DNA from: an uncultured Selenomonadales bacterium
Lineage (GTDB): Bacteria > Bacillota > Negativicutes > Selenomonadales > Selenomonadaceae
Length of the DNA stretch: 35,048 nt
Assembly (NCBI GenBank): GCA_937877565.1
Contig: CALFJB010000041.1
Location: 1-35,048 of the forward strand
Direction: 5' to 3'
Of the stretch, positions 22,372 through 30,453 are shown one piece after another (position 1 is the first letter of the stretch; the number at the start of each line of letters is the position of its first letter). A program made the position numbers and the translations under genes. Below the pieces are notes generated by a model. It was not told where the DNA came from. It made no database searches and saw only the letters and a program-made list of their open reading frames with translations.

Positions 22372-22398
22372 AAAAAAACTCCCAACATAAATTGGAAG
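22372..22398 (-). terminator. Terminator of aroA-cmk-plsC
   Basis: On the minus strand CTTCCAA pairs with TTGGGAG (G-U allowed) and is followed by seven T. It ends just before the poly-G promoter. Confidence 0.75.
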
Positions 22399-22412
22399 CT
22401 TTTAGTTTTTAA

Positions 22413-23018
22413 CTATAAAGAATTTTCACCGACAGTTTTCAATTTCGCAACTTCAGCCATAATATTTTGTGCAAAATTCGCCATTTCATCTTTATCTTTT
22501 GTACTGCCGCTAAAATTCATCGGTTTGCCGAAAATCAAGACAAGGCGCGGAAATTTCACTTCAGCAGAAAAAACTTTGTCAGTATTGACAATCGCCGCCG
22601 GAATAATTGGAGCCTTCGTCATTGCCGCAATTAAACTTACGCCGGATTCTGCTTTGCCAATTTTGCCGGTCTTACTGCGCGTACCTTCAGGGAAAATTCC
22701 CAAACATTCTCCGCCCTTCAAAACTTTTATTGCGTTTTTAATGGCGTTTCTATCTGCTTTTTCACGTTGAACAGGAAAGGCATGCAACGCACGAATAGCC
22801 GCGCCTAAGACAGGATTTTTAAAAAGTTCCTCCTTCGCCATGTAACAAACTACGCGCCCTGCGAACGTTCCAATTAACGGAGGATCCAAATTGCTCATAT
22901 GATTCGCCGCCAAAATAAACGCGCCGTCTTTGGGAATATTTTCAAGTCCAATAATTTTTGGACGGAAAAAAATCCCAAACAGAATTTTAAAAATAAATCG
23001 TGTTAATCTGTAGAACAT
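22413..23018 (-). CDS. plsC: 1-acyl-sn-glycerol-3-phosphate acyltransferase
   Basis: Membrane-bound acyltransferase that makes phosphatidic acid from lysophosphatidic acid. The 201-residue protein has a hydrophobic N-terminus, the HX4D active site in NHMSNLDPP, and the substrate-binding motif FPEGTRSKTGKIG. ATG at 23018 overlaps the end of cmk by 16 nt. The cmk-plsC pairing is a common arrangement in Bacillota, usually followed by ispH and rpsA, which are absent here. Confidence 0.93.
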   Translation of the reverse strand: MFYRLTRFIFKILFGIFFRPKIIGLENIPKDGAFILAANHMSNLDPPLIGTFAGRVVCYMAKEELFKNPVLGAAIRALHAFPVQREKADRNAIKNAIKVLKGGECLGIFPEGTRSKTGKIGKAESGVSLIAAMTKAPIIPAAIVNTDKVFSAEVKFPRLVLIFGKPMNFSGSTKDKDEMANFAQNIMAEVAKLKTVGENSL

Positions 23019-23638
23019 AGCGTTAAAATTTTCTCCACAACTTCTTCAACTTGTAAATTGGTTGAGTCTATTAAAATTGCGTCTTCCGCCTGTTTCAGCG
23101 GCGCAATTTCTCTTTCTGAATCTTGTTTGTCGCGCAGGGCTATTTCAGTTTTTATTGCGTCGAAGTCTACAGATTGTCCTTTGGCTTTTAATTCTTCAAA
23201 ACGCCGCCGCGCCCTTTCGTCTAATGACGCGGTTAAAAATATTTTTAAATCTGCATTCGGCAAAACCTGTGTGCCAATATCTCTGCCGTCCATAATTACT
23301 GCGCCGCGTTCAGCCATTTGGCGTTGCAGCTCGGTTAATCTTTTTCTCACGAATCCAAACTTTGAAACGTCAGAAGCAAGTTTGCTAATTTCAGGCGTGC
23401 GAATTTCTTTTGTAACGTTCACGCCGTCTAAAAATACTTGCGCCTTGTCGTCAAGTTCAATGTTAATTTTGTCAATAATCATAATTAAATCTTCGCAAGT
23501 TTGAGAAGATTTTAAAGCAACTGCGCGATACATTGCACCGGTATCAATGTAGGTGTAGCCGAGTTTTGCCGCCACGATTTTTGAAACGGTACTTTTTCCC
23601 GCGCCCGCCGGTCCGTCTACTGCAATAATTTTTTTCAT
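23003..23638 (-). CDS. cmk: Cytidylate kinase
   Basis: Phosphorylates CMP and dCMP with ATP. The 211-residue protein has the P-loop GPAGAGKSTVSK, YIDTGAMYRAVA, the CMP-binding segment VIMDGRDIGTQVLPNADLKIFLTAS and the lid motif DERARRRFEELKAKG. ATG at 23638 with AAAAGGAG upstream. It is the middle gene of aroA-cmk-plsC. A gap of 148 nt separates it from aroA; I see no convincing promoter there. Confidence 0.95.
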   Translation of the reverse strand: MKKIIAVDGPAGAGKSTVSKIVAAKLGYTYIDTGAMYRAVALKSSQTCEDLIMIIDKINIELDDKAQVFLDGVNVTKEIRTPEISKLASDVSKFGFVRKRLTELQRQMAERGAVIMDGRDIGTQVLPNADLKIFLTASLDERARRRFEELKAKGQSVDFDAIKTEIALRDKQDSEREIAPLKQAEDAILIDSTNLQVEEVVEKILTLCSTD

Positions 23639-23786
23639 CTTTCAATCTCCTTTTTAAGTGTTATGATTTGTGGAGTGCATTTTCATAAAATTTTTTGAAG
23701 TCGAACAATATTAAAAAATCGGATATGAAATTTTTACACTGCCGAAAATTTTTAATTGTCGCTATTAAAATTTTTTACTTCGTGGT

Positions 23787-25067
23787 TTAATTTTCCAAAG
23801 TCTCAAAAAAATTTGGATAAGAAATTTTCACACAATCAGCATCATCAATTTCAACGCCGTCAGCCGCCGCGCCAAATATTGATAACGCCATTGCCATTCT
23901 GTGATCTGCAAAAGTTTTACATTCGGCGAAAACTTTTTTGTTGCCGCCGCGAATTTTTAATGTATTTTCGTCAGCCTCAAAACTGTTTGGCGAAATTTTG
24001 TTAAACTCTTCAACAATCGCCGCCAATCTGTCAGTTTCTTTTACGCGCAATTCGCCAACGTCTCTAATAATTGTATCGCCTTCAGCAAACGCCGCCGCCA
24101 CTGCAAGTGCGGGAATTTCATCAATAAGGCGCGGGATAAATTCGCCGCCAAATTCTACGCCGTGTAATTTTGAACTTGTAACTTTTAAATCTGCCGACAA
24201 TTCGCCGCCGCTTTCCTTACGATTTAAAATTTCAATCTGTGCGCCCATATTTTTCAGTACGTCCAAAATTCCCGTGCGCGTTTCATTAATTCCAACGTTT
24301 TTGATTGTGACGGAAGAATTTTTTAAAATCGTGGCAAGTACGAGCCAATAAGCGGCAGAGCTAATATCGCCCGGTACAATAATTTTTTCGGGCGCGGTTA
24401 ATTTTTCGGCAGGGAAAATTTTTATTTCGTTACCAAAAGTTTCAATTTTTGCGCCGAACGCCTGTAACATTTTTTCGGTATGGTTTCTTGAAGGATACGG
24501 CTCAATAATCGTTGTTGGGCTGTCAGCGTAAAGCGCGGCTAAAATTATTGAAGATTTAACCTGCGCACTTGCGACGGGCATTTTGTACGTTGTACCGCGC
24601 AATTTTTTTTCAGGTTTTAAAACGGTTATTGGCAAATTTTTATTGTCATTGCGCCCAAAAATCGACGCACCCATTTCTGTAAGCGGTTTTATAACTCTAG
24701 CCATTGGACGTTTTCTAAGTGATGAATCGCCTGTAAAAGTTGCCAAAAAATTTTGTGGCGCAGTTAATCCGAGTAAAAGCCGTAAAGTTGTGCCGGAATT
24801 TCCCGCGTCCAAAATATTTTCAGGTTCACGAAGTCCAAAAAGTCCATTGCCTTTTACAAAAACTTTATCGCCGTGAATTTGAATTTCGACACCCATTTTT
24901 TGCATACAAGAAATTGTTGAAAGACAATCTGCGCCCGCCAAAAAATTTTCAATTTCCACCGGTGTATCAGACAAACTTGAAAGCATTATCGCACGATGTG
25001 AAATTGATTTATCGCCCGGTATTGTAATTTCTTCGCGCAGATTTTTTATTGGAAAAATTTTCTTCAT
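23787..25067 (-). CDS. aroA: 3-phosphoshikimate 1-carboxyvinyltransferase (EPSP synthase)
   Basis: Sixth step of the shikimate pathway: joins PEP to shikimate 3-phosphate. The 426-residue protein has the start motif PGDKSISHRAIMLSSL, the PEP-binding LDAGNSGTTLRLLLG, RKRPMARVIKPLTEMGA, ASAQVKSSIILAALYA and the C-terminal catalytic region LIDEIPALAVAAAFAEG, followed by RVKETDRLAA and DHRMAMALSIFG. Length and order are normal. The variant at the PMARVIKPL loop gives no sure clue to glyphosate class. It heads the aroA-cmk-plsC unit and follows the RTX gene's terminator. Confidence 0.96.
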   Translation of the reverse strand: MKKIFPIKNLREEITIPGDKSISHRAIMLSSLSDTPVEIENFLAGADCLSTISCMQKMGVEIQIHGDKVFVKGNGLFGLREPENILDAGNSGTTLRLLLGLTAPQNFLATFTGDSSLRKRPMARVIKPLTEMGASIFGRNDNKNLPITVLKPEKKLRGTTYKMPVASAQVKSSIILAALYADSPTTIIEPYPSRNHTEKMLQAFGAKIETFGNEIKIFPAEKLTAPEKIIVPGDISSAAYWLVLATILKNSSVTIKNVGINETRTGILDVLKNMGAQIEILNRKESGGELSADLKVTSSKLHGVEFGGEFIPRLIDEIPALAVAAAFAEGDTIIRDVGELRVKETDRLAAIVEEFNKISPNSFEADENTLKIRGGNKKVFAECKTFADHRMAMALSIFGAAADGVEIDDADCVKISYPNFFETLEN

Positions 25068-25110
25068 AAAAGTTTCCTTTCAAAAAGTTTTGCAGATTAT
25101 ATCACAAATT

Positions 25111-25145
25111 AAAAGTCCCCGCTACAGTTTTACCTGCAACGAGGA
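25111..25145 (-). terminator. Terminator of the RTX gene
   Basis: On the minus strand TCCTCGTTGCAG pairs with CTGTAGCGGGGA (12 bp with G-U pairs) across a six-base loop and is followed by CTTTTAATTT. Confidence 0.8.
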
Positions 25146-25149
25146 TTTT

Positions 25150-28100
25150 TTAATTTTCGGAAATATAAGTTTGAGTTTCATCCTGCAAAATAAAATCCTT
25201 ATCTTCTTGCGTAAAATTGGTAATTGTATAATTGCTTTCCATAATTTCGTCAATAGTATTTTGGCTGATAAAATTATTTGAGGTTAAAAATTTATCAGTA
25301 GCCGCGCCGAAAATACTTGTATAACCGCTTGAATCAACAACAGTAATTTCAGCATTGGCAGCATTTTTTAGAGTTAAAGTGCCACTTCCAATTTTTAAGA
25401 CAGTATCATTTTTCTTTGTCGAATAATTAACTGTTAAGTTGCCTTTGAGTTTTATAACGTCTTCGCCCGCCGTGTAGTCCGTGATAACGTCTTTACCTGC
25501 CGTGTAAATGAAAGTATCTGCGCCGTTGCCGCCCGTTAATGTGTCGTTACCTGTATCGCCAAAAAGTGTATCATCTCCAGTCGTTCCAATTATTTTATTA
25601 TTTTTGGCGTTGCCTGTAATTCCAATAGCTTTATTATTGTTCGCCGCATTTATCGTTACAACTTTTGAATATGCTGTAGCGTCAAAACTTTCTGATTCAT
25701 AATCTGAATAAATTGTTACTGCAGTTGCCGCTTTGAAATCGCCTTTGTTAAATTTTAATCCCGCGTCTAAGCCATAAACCGTTTCGGTATTATCTGCGCC
25801 AATGACTGTAAATTTTTCAGTGCCAATATTTTTGAGAGTAATTTTTTTACTGCCAACTTTTAAAACTGCATCTTTGCCGCTTATTGAATAATTGGAAACT
25901 GTACCGCTTGAAAGTTTTAGCGTATCTTTGCCAATTTCAAAATCTGTGATAACGTCATTTCCCGCCGTATAAATGAAAGTATCTGAACCTGCGCCGCCTA
26001 TCAAAGTGTCGTTACCATTACCGCCGGAAAGTGTATCGTCGCCCGCCGTTCCAATTATCTTATTATTTTTGGCGTTGCCTGTAATTCCAATAGCTTTATT
26101 ATTATTCGCCGCGTCTATTGTTACAACTTTTGAATATGCTGTAGCGTCAAAACTTTCTGATTCATAATCTGCTGAAATTGTTACTGCAGTTGCCGCTGAA
26201 AAATCGCCTTTGTTGAATTTTAATCCCGCGTCTAAGCCGTAAACTGTTTCGATATTATCTACATCAATGACTGTAAATTTTTCAGTACCAACATTTTTGA
26301 GAGTAATTTTTTTACTGCCGACTTTTAAAACCGCGTCTTTGCCGCTTATTGAATAATTGGAAACCGTACCGTTTGCCAATTTAAGCGTATCTTTGCCAAC
26401 TTCAAAATCTGCTATAACGTCATTGCCCGCTGTGTAAATGAAAGTATCAGAACCTGCACCGCCGCTCAATGTGTCGTTACCTTTACCGCCGGTAATTGTG
26501 TTGTCATTATCATTGCCGAAAATTTTTACTGCCTTTGCAACTTCTGTAGCGTCGATTTTTACAATACTTGAATCATAATCAGCCGCGTTTAAATTCCCTG
26601 TGAAAATTGAGGACAACGCAATTTCAGTTTTATCTTCGTTGTAGGTAATACGTCCAAAAGTTTCTATAGTAGTATTGCCGTCGCCGTCTGTAACTGTGAT
26701 TTTTTTATTTTTGCCATTTTTGACTGTTATTGAGCCTTCATCTGTGTAAAGAATAACATCTTTATTTTCAAGCTTAGAATTATTTACTTTGCCGCCACTC
26801 AAAGAAATTTTATCCTGCCCTGCCGCGTAGTCTGTGATTGTATCGTTGCCGCCGCTATACACAAAAACATCTTTACCACTTCCACCGGTAAAAATATCAT
26901 CGCCTGCGCCGTCAATAAGTGTATCAGCTTGTTTTGTACCAACTACAGAAAGATTTGTTACACCTGAATAGTTGCCGTCAATATGGAGAGAAATATTTTT
27001 GGCGTCTTTCAAAGTAATTGAACCGTCGCCAACTGTTAAAATAACGTCGTCGCCACTTTCAATACTGGTAAAGTCGCCGCCGCTAATTTGCAACGTGTCT
27101 TTATAAGTAAAGCCGTAAATAATATCGTTGCCGTCGCCCGCCGCGTATTGGTAAAGGATTTTATTGCCGTTGCCGTAAAGTGTATCATCGCCACCGGCAG
27201 CATTGATTGTTGAATTTGCAGTTACATTGTCTGCCGCCGAACTTTCAAGCACACGCCCTGAAACTTTAGCATTAGATGCAGTCGGATATTCGCAATAATA
27301 AACGTCGCCATAATTACTTCCGTTAAACAAATTGATTGACGAGTTGCCAAAAATTTTAATCCCGTACAACATTTCTGTAGCGTCAACAATACTTATTGGT
27401 TCTGAAAAATCGTTGACATTAAGCGTTGTTTCTTCAAATTCTTTGGATAAAAGCAATTTGTTTCCTTCAATGGAAAGTCCCGCAGGATACGCCGGAGTAG
27501 TTTCCCCAATTTTCTGCCCGTCAATGTTTATCGTGTTAAGAAGTGCGGCATCTTTTAAAGTTATTGAGCCGTCGCCAACTTTAACAATCACGTCGTTACC
27601 GCTTTTAACAGTTGAATATTTCGCGCCGATGACTTTTAATGTTGAAGTTTTGTTAAATCCATAAATAGTATCATTGTCGTCGCCGTTGCTGTAAGTTATA
27701 AAAGTTTCTATTGCAGTTGAATTTTTATCAAGATAAAGATTTATTACATCATTACCTGCGCCGCCATTGATTGTAACTTTGTTGCCGCCTACAAAATGAC
27801 CGCCTTCCGCCATAAAATTTGCGCCGTAATTGTAAATTTGGTCGTCATCTGCGCCACCGTCGATAAAAGTTTCACTGCCGTAATTGTAAATAATATCGTT
27901 ACCTTTACCGCCATAAACTTTATTTTTATTTCCATAAGCTGGAACGGTAGGATGCAGTTGATTGAACTCTGTTTCTTTACCGGAGTAAATTATATCGTTG
28001 CCGTCGCCGCCGTCCATCAAACATTTATTCTTGCCGTAAAGCAAATCGTTTCCGCCGTAACCGTACAAACTATCTTCCATTTCGCCGTAGATTATATCGC

Positions 28101-30294
28101 TTTTGGCGTTGCCGTGAAGTTCATCTTTGCCAAATTCAACTTCGCTATTTTCATTGGCTATTCTGTAGCCGTACAAAACGTAATGGGTATTCTCGGCGTT
28201 TATCGTATCTTTTATAACTTCGTCAGCCGCCGCGCCCCAAATTGAACAAATCAATTCGCCTGTAGTTCCATCTTTACCGTAAGCGCGGGTTGTTAAAGTG
28301 CCGTCAGATTCTTTGAGATTGAATTTTTGATTTACGCCGTCTTCAAGTGTTATAGAGCCTTCGCCCATTTTTAAAATTACATCTGAATCATTAACTGTTA
28401 CAGATTCAATATTGCCGGATTCAATATACAAAGTCGAAATTGGCATATCTGCAACTAAATTTTCGCTAAGATATTCAGCTAATTGCGCGTTGGAAAAACC
28501 TGAAATAGTATCGTTACCGTCTCCATTACTATAATAGTAAATTCTCGGAGCAAGTGCGTCGCAAGCTACAAAGTCATTACCTTTACCGCCTACAATTTCG
28601 CTTTCCAATGAAAATTCATCAATTAAATTTTGACGAGTTCTAAAAAAATCTACAACTGTAAGAATGTTTCCGGCAAAGGGAATAAGCTTTCCTATTAGTC
28701 TCTTGGATATAGTACCTAAAATGACATCGCCTATATATTTCTTTGCATTATTTAAAATCAATTCATTTGCAGTTGTAGTAGCAACAAATTTTGTAGCCTC
28801 AATATATTCTTTTGCGCCAAGTCTGGATACAATAATTTCATCGTTACCTTCGCCGCCAATTATCAGCGATTTGTTATCGTGATACACTGAAATTTGATCG
28901 TTATCATCGCCGCCGTTGATAATATTGTATTCGCCGTCAGCACTAAAAATACGATCTTCACCTTTGCCGGAATGAATAGAAGAATAACTTCCAAAATTCA
29001 TTATAACGTCTTCACCACCGCCGGAAATTACAGTTACACTCTCTCCACCTCGTGTATACTGTGTAGAATTTCCGGTAAATTCCATAATCAAGTCTACGAA
29101 ATTATCTTGACCTTCAGCAAAAAATTTGACCATATTTTCAAGGCTGTTATCATAAAAACCATTGGTAATAGTATTTTTGCCGCCCCCTGCATTGATTGAA
29201 ACTGCGTTTGCTACGTTGTTTATAAAATCTTCAGCGATACCGGCTTGAATTGTAGTACCTGAACCAAGAATCTTTTTGCCCAAAATTTCGCCATTGTCTA
29301 TGCTACATTCAGCAAATGCGATAAATGAAGAATTGTTGGAGTTAATTGAAGCATTGGAGTTAATTGAAGAATTATTACCTGAACTTTTTATTTTAACTTT
29401 GTTCCCATCACTCTCAACGGTATTTTGCCCATCTCCTGCGTTAATACTAACATAATGAGCATTATTACGAATGGAATCATTACCGCTGCCACCTTCAATC
29501 GTTACAGCGTTAGAATGACTATAAATCGTATCATCGCCTTCGTCGCCATAAATCTTTACACCGTAATTGTGATTAGTTATTTCATCATCGCCTTCGCCTC
29601 CATAAATTGTTACTGTGTTAGCGAAGTTAATAATTGTATCGTTGCCTACTCCACCATCAATCATGAAGCATGACGCCTTCCATTCGTTGGAAATATAATC
29701 ATCACCGTCGCCGCCATAAATTGTTATGTTTTTAGAAGCGGCACTACGGATAGAATCATTACCTAATCCACCATAAATCGTTACGTTGCATATGCTAGAG
29801 GAGTTATAGATGTAATCATCTCCATTGCCGCCATTGATTGTAACTTCATTAGTGTAATTGACTATATGGTCATTATCTTCGCCGCCGTCAATACTTGCGT
29901 ACATTCCACTATTTCTAATTAAATCATTACCAGCACCGCCGTCAATATTTGCGTACATTCCACCGTTGCTAATTGAATCATTACCTGCACCGCCATAAAT
30001 ATTTACGTTTTTACCGCTGTTGGCGATATTATTTTTTCCAGTTCTACCGATAAGTTGTATACCATTACCAGAAACTGTAGCTCCAGTATGTTTCCAGCGA
30101 ACTTTTCCATCTTCTCCGGTATAATACTCTCTTTCCCTATCCCAAATCCATTTGTTTAGGATTTCATCCTCTAAATATTGTTTCATAACATAATTGGTTT
30201 CATTATTAGTTATCTCAATACTGCCATCAGAATAAAGTTGCCAATGAAAATAACAACCTTGGTCATAGCCTTCATCTGTCAAAGTTTTTTCCAT
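25150..30294 (-). CDS. Giant RTX-type (haemolysin-type calcium-binding repeat) protein
   Basis: A 1,714-residue acidic protein. After a unique N-terminus (about 1-75) come calcium-binding nonapeptides (GGxGND and variants such as GGAGNDSIS) in several blocks. In about 80-450 there is roughly one nonapeptide per 20-residue unit. A hydrophobic stretch lies near 520-550 (RLIGKLIPFAGNILTVVDFF). More RTX units follow at about 590-1,000, with IxLKD-type beta units between them. Residues about 1,285-1,600 hold two near-identical 155-residue repeats. The C-terminus (ITNFTQEDKDFILQDETQTY) could carry a type I secretion signal. No T1SS genes are nearby. It is probably secreted or surface-located and folds on calcium outside the cell; its activity is unknown. 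ATG at 30294 has GGAGG 9 nt upstream. Transcription is from a poly-G spacer promoter. Confidence 0.88.
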   Translation of the reverse strand: MEKTLTDEGYDQGCYFHWQLYSDGSIEITNNETNYVMKQYLEDEILNKWIWDREREYYTGEDGKVRWKHTGATVSGNGIQLIGRTGKNNIANSGKNVNIYGGAGNDSISNGGMYANIDGGAGNDLIRNSGMYASIDGGEDNDHIVNYTNEVTINGGNGDDYIYNSSSICNVTIYGGLGNDSIRSAASKNITIYGGDGDDYISNEWKASCFMIDGGVGNDTIINFANTVTIYGGEGDDEITNHNYGVKIYGDEGDDTIYSHSNAVTIEGGSGNDSIRNNAHYVSINAGDGQNTVESDGNKVKIKSSGNNSSINSNASINSNNSSFIAFAECSIDNGEILGKKILGSGTTIQAGIAEDFINNVANAVSINAGGGKNTITNGFYDNSLENMVKFFAEGQDNFVDLIMEFTGNSTQYTRGGESVTVISGGGEDVIMNFGSYSSIHSGKGEDRIFSADGEYNIINGGDDNDQISVYHDNKSLIIGGEGNDEIIVSRLGAKEYIEATKFVATTTANELILNNAKKYIGDVILGTISKRLIGKLIPFAGNILTVVDFFRTRQNLIDEFSLESEIVGGKGNDFVACDALAPRIYYYSNGDGNDTISGFSNAQLAEYLSENLVADMPISTLYIESGNIESVTVNDSDVILKMGEGSITLEDGVNQKFNLKESDGTLTTRAYGKDGTTGELICSIWGAAADEVIKDTINAENTHYVLYGYRIANENSEVEFGKDELHGNAKSDIIYGEMEDSLYGYGGNDLLYGKNKCLMDGGDGNDIIYSGKETEFNQLHPTVPAYGNKNKVYGGKGNDIIYNYGSETFIDGGADDDQIYNYGANFMAEGGHFVGGNKVTINGGAGNDVINLYLDKNSTAIETFITYSNGDDNDTIYGFNKTSTLKVIGAKYSTVKSGNDVIVKVGDGSITLKDAALLNTINIDGQKIGETTPAYPAGLSIEGNKLLLSKEFEETTLNVNDFSEPISIVDATEMLYGIKIFGNSSINLFNGSNYGDVYYCEYPTASNAKVSGRVLESSAADNVTANSTINAAGGDDTLYGNGNKILYQYAAGDGNDIIYGFTYKDTLQISGGDFTSIESGDDVILTVGDGSITLKDAKNISLHIDGNYSGVTNLSVVGTKQADTLIDGAGDDIFTGGSGKDVFVYSGGNDTITDYAAGQDKISLSGGKVNNSKLENKDVILYTDEGSITVKNGKNKKITVTDGDGNTTIETFGRITYNEDKTEIALSSIFTGNLNAADYDSSIVKIDATEVAKAVKIFGNDNDNTITGGKGNDTLSGGAGSDTFIYTAGNDVIADFEVGKDTLKLANGTVSNYSISGKDAVLKVGSKKITLKNVGTEKFTVIDVDNIETVYGLDAGLKFNKGDFSAATAVTISADYESESFDATAYSKVVTIDAANNNKAIGITGNAKNNKIIGTAGDDTLSGGNGNDTLIGGAGSDTFIYTAGNDVITDFEIGKDTLKLSSGTVSNYSISGKDAVLKVGSKKITLKNIGTEKFTVIGADNTETVYGLDAGLKFNKGDFKAATAVTIYSDYESESFDATAYSKVVTINAANNNKAIGITGNAKNNKIIGTTGDDTLFGDTGNDTLTGGNGADTFIYTAGKDVITDYTAGEDVIKLKGNLTVNYSTKKNDTVLKIGSGTLTLKNAANAEITVVDSSGYTSIFGAATDKFLTSNNFISQNTIDEIMESNYTITNFTQEDKDFILQDETQTYISEN
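25502..26431 (-). repeat. Two tandem 465-bp repeats inside the RTX gene
   Basis: The sequences at about 25502-25966 and 25967-26431 are near copies in register (155 codons each); a third, partial start follows at 26432. Each unit encodes a FNKGDF/DYESESFDATAYSKVV stretch, a GNAKNNKIIGT stretch, RTX nonapeptides, DTFIYTAGNDVI and KDAVLKVGSKKITLKN. Such long direct repeats can expand or contract by recombination. Confidence 0.85.
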
Positions 30295-30343
30295 AAGACT
30301 CAACCTCCTTCAAAAAATCGTTCCTGTTAAACTATTCCAATAT

Positions 30344-30374
30344 ATTATACCCCCCCCCCATTTATGTTTGTCAA
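30344..30374 (-). promoter_or_regulatory. Poly-G(10) spacer promoter of the RTX gene (putatively phase-variable)
   Basis: Minus strand: perfect -35 TTGACA (30374-30369), a 19-nt spacer made of nine mixed bases plus ten G (30359-30350), and perfect -10 TATAAT (30349-30344). The start would fall near 30337, with a leader of about 43 nt to the ATG. Spacer length equals that of the promoter at 22329-22359 although the G count differs by one. Confidence 0.85.
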
Positions 30375-30399
30375 GTTTTATTTAAAATTTTTTTACAAA

Positions 30400-30433
30400 T
30401 AAAAAAGCCCGTCACAGATTTTTCTGCAACGGG
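30400..30433 (-). terminator. Terminator of pcrA-ligA
   Basis: On the minus strand CCCGTTGCAGA pairs with TCTGTGACGGG across a four-base loop (one mismatch or G-U) and is followed by six T. It lies only about 25 nt upstream of the RTX promoter -35. Confidence 0.85.
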
Positions 30434-30453
30434 TAAATTTTTTATAAAATATT

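Noticed and set aside
27796..28245. Plus-strand frame of 149 codons inside the RTX gene, hydrophobic-looking
   Set aside because: It is the complement of the acidic RTX repeats, which gives an artificial hydrophobic protein. No start signals and no family.
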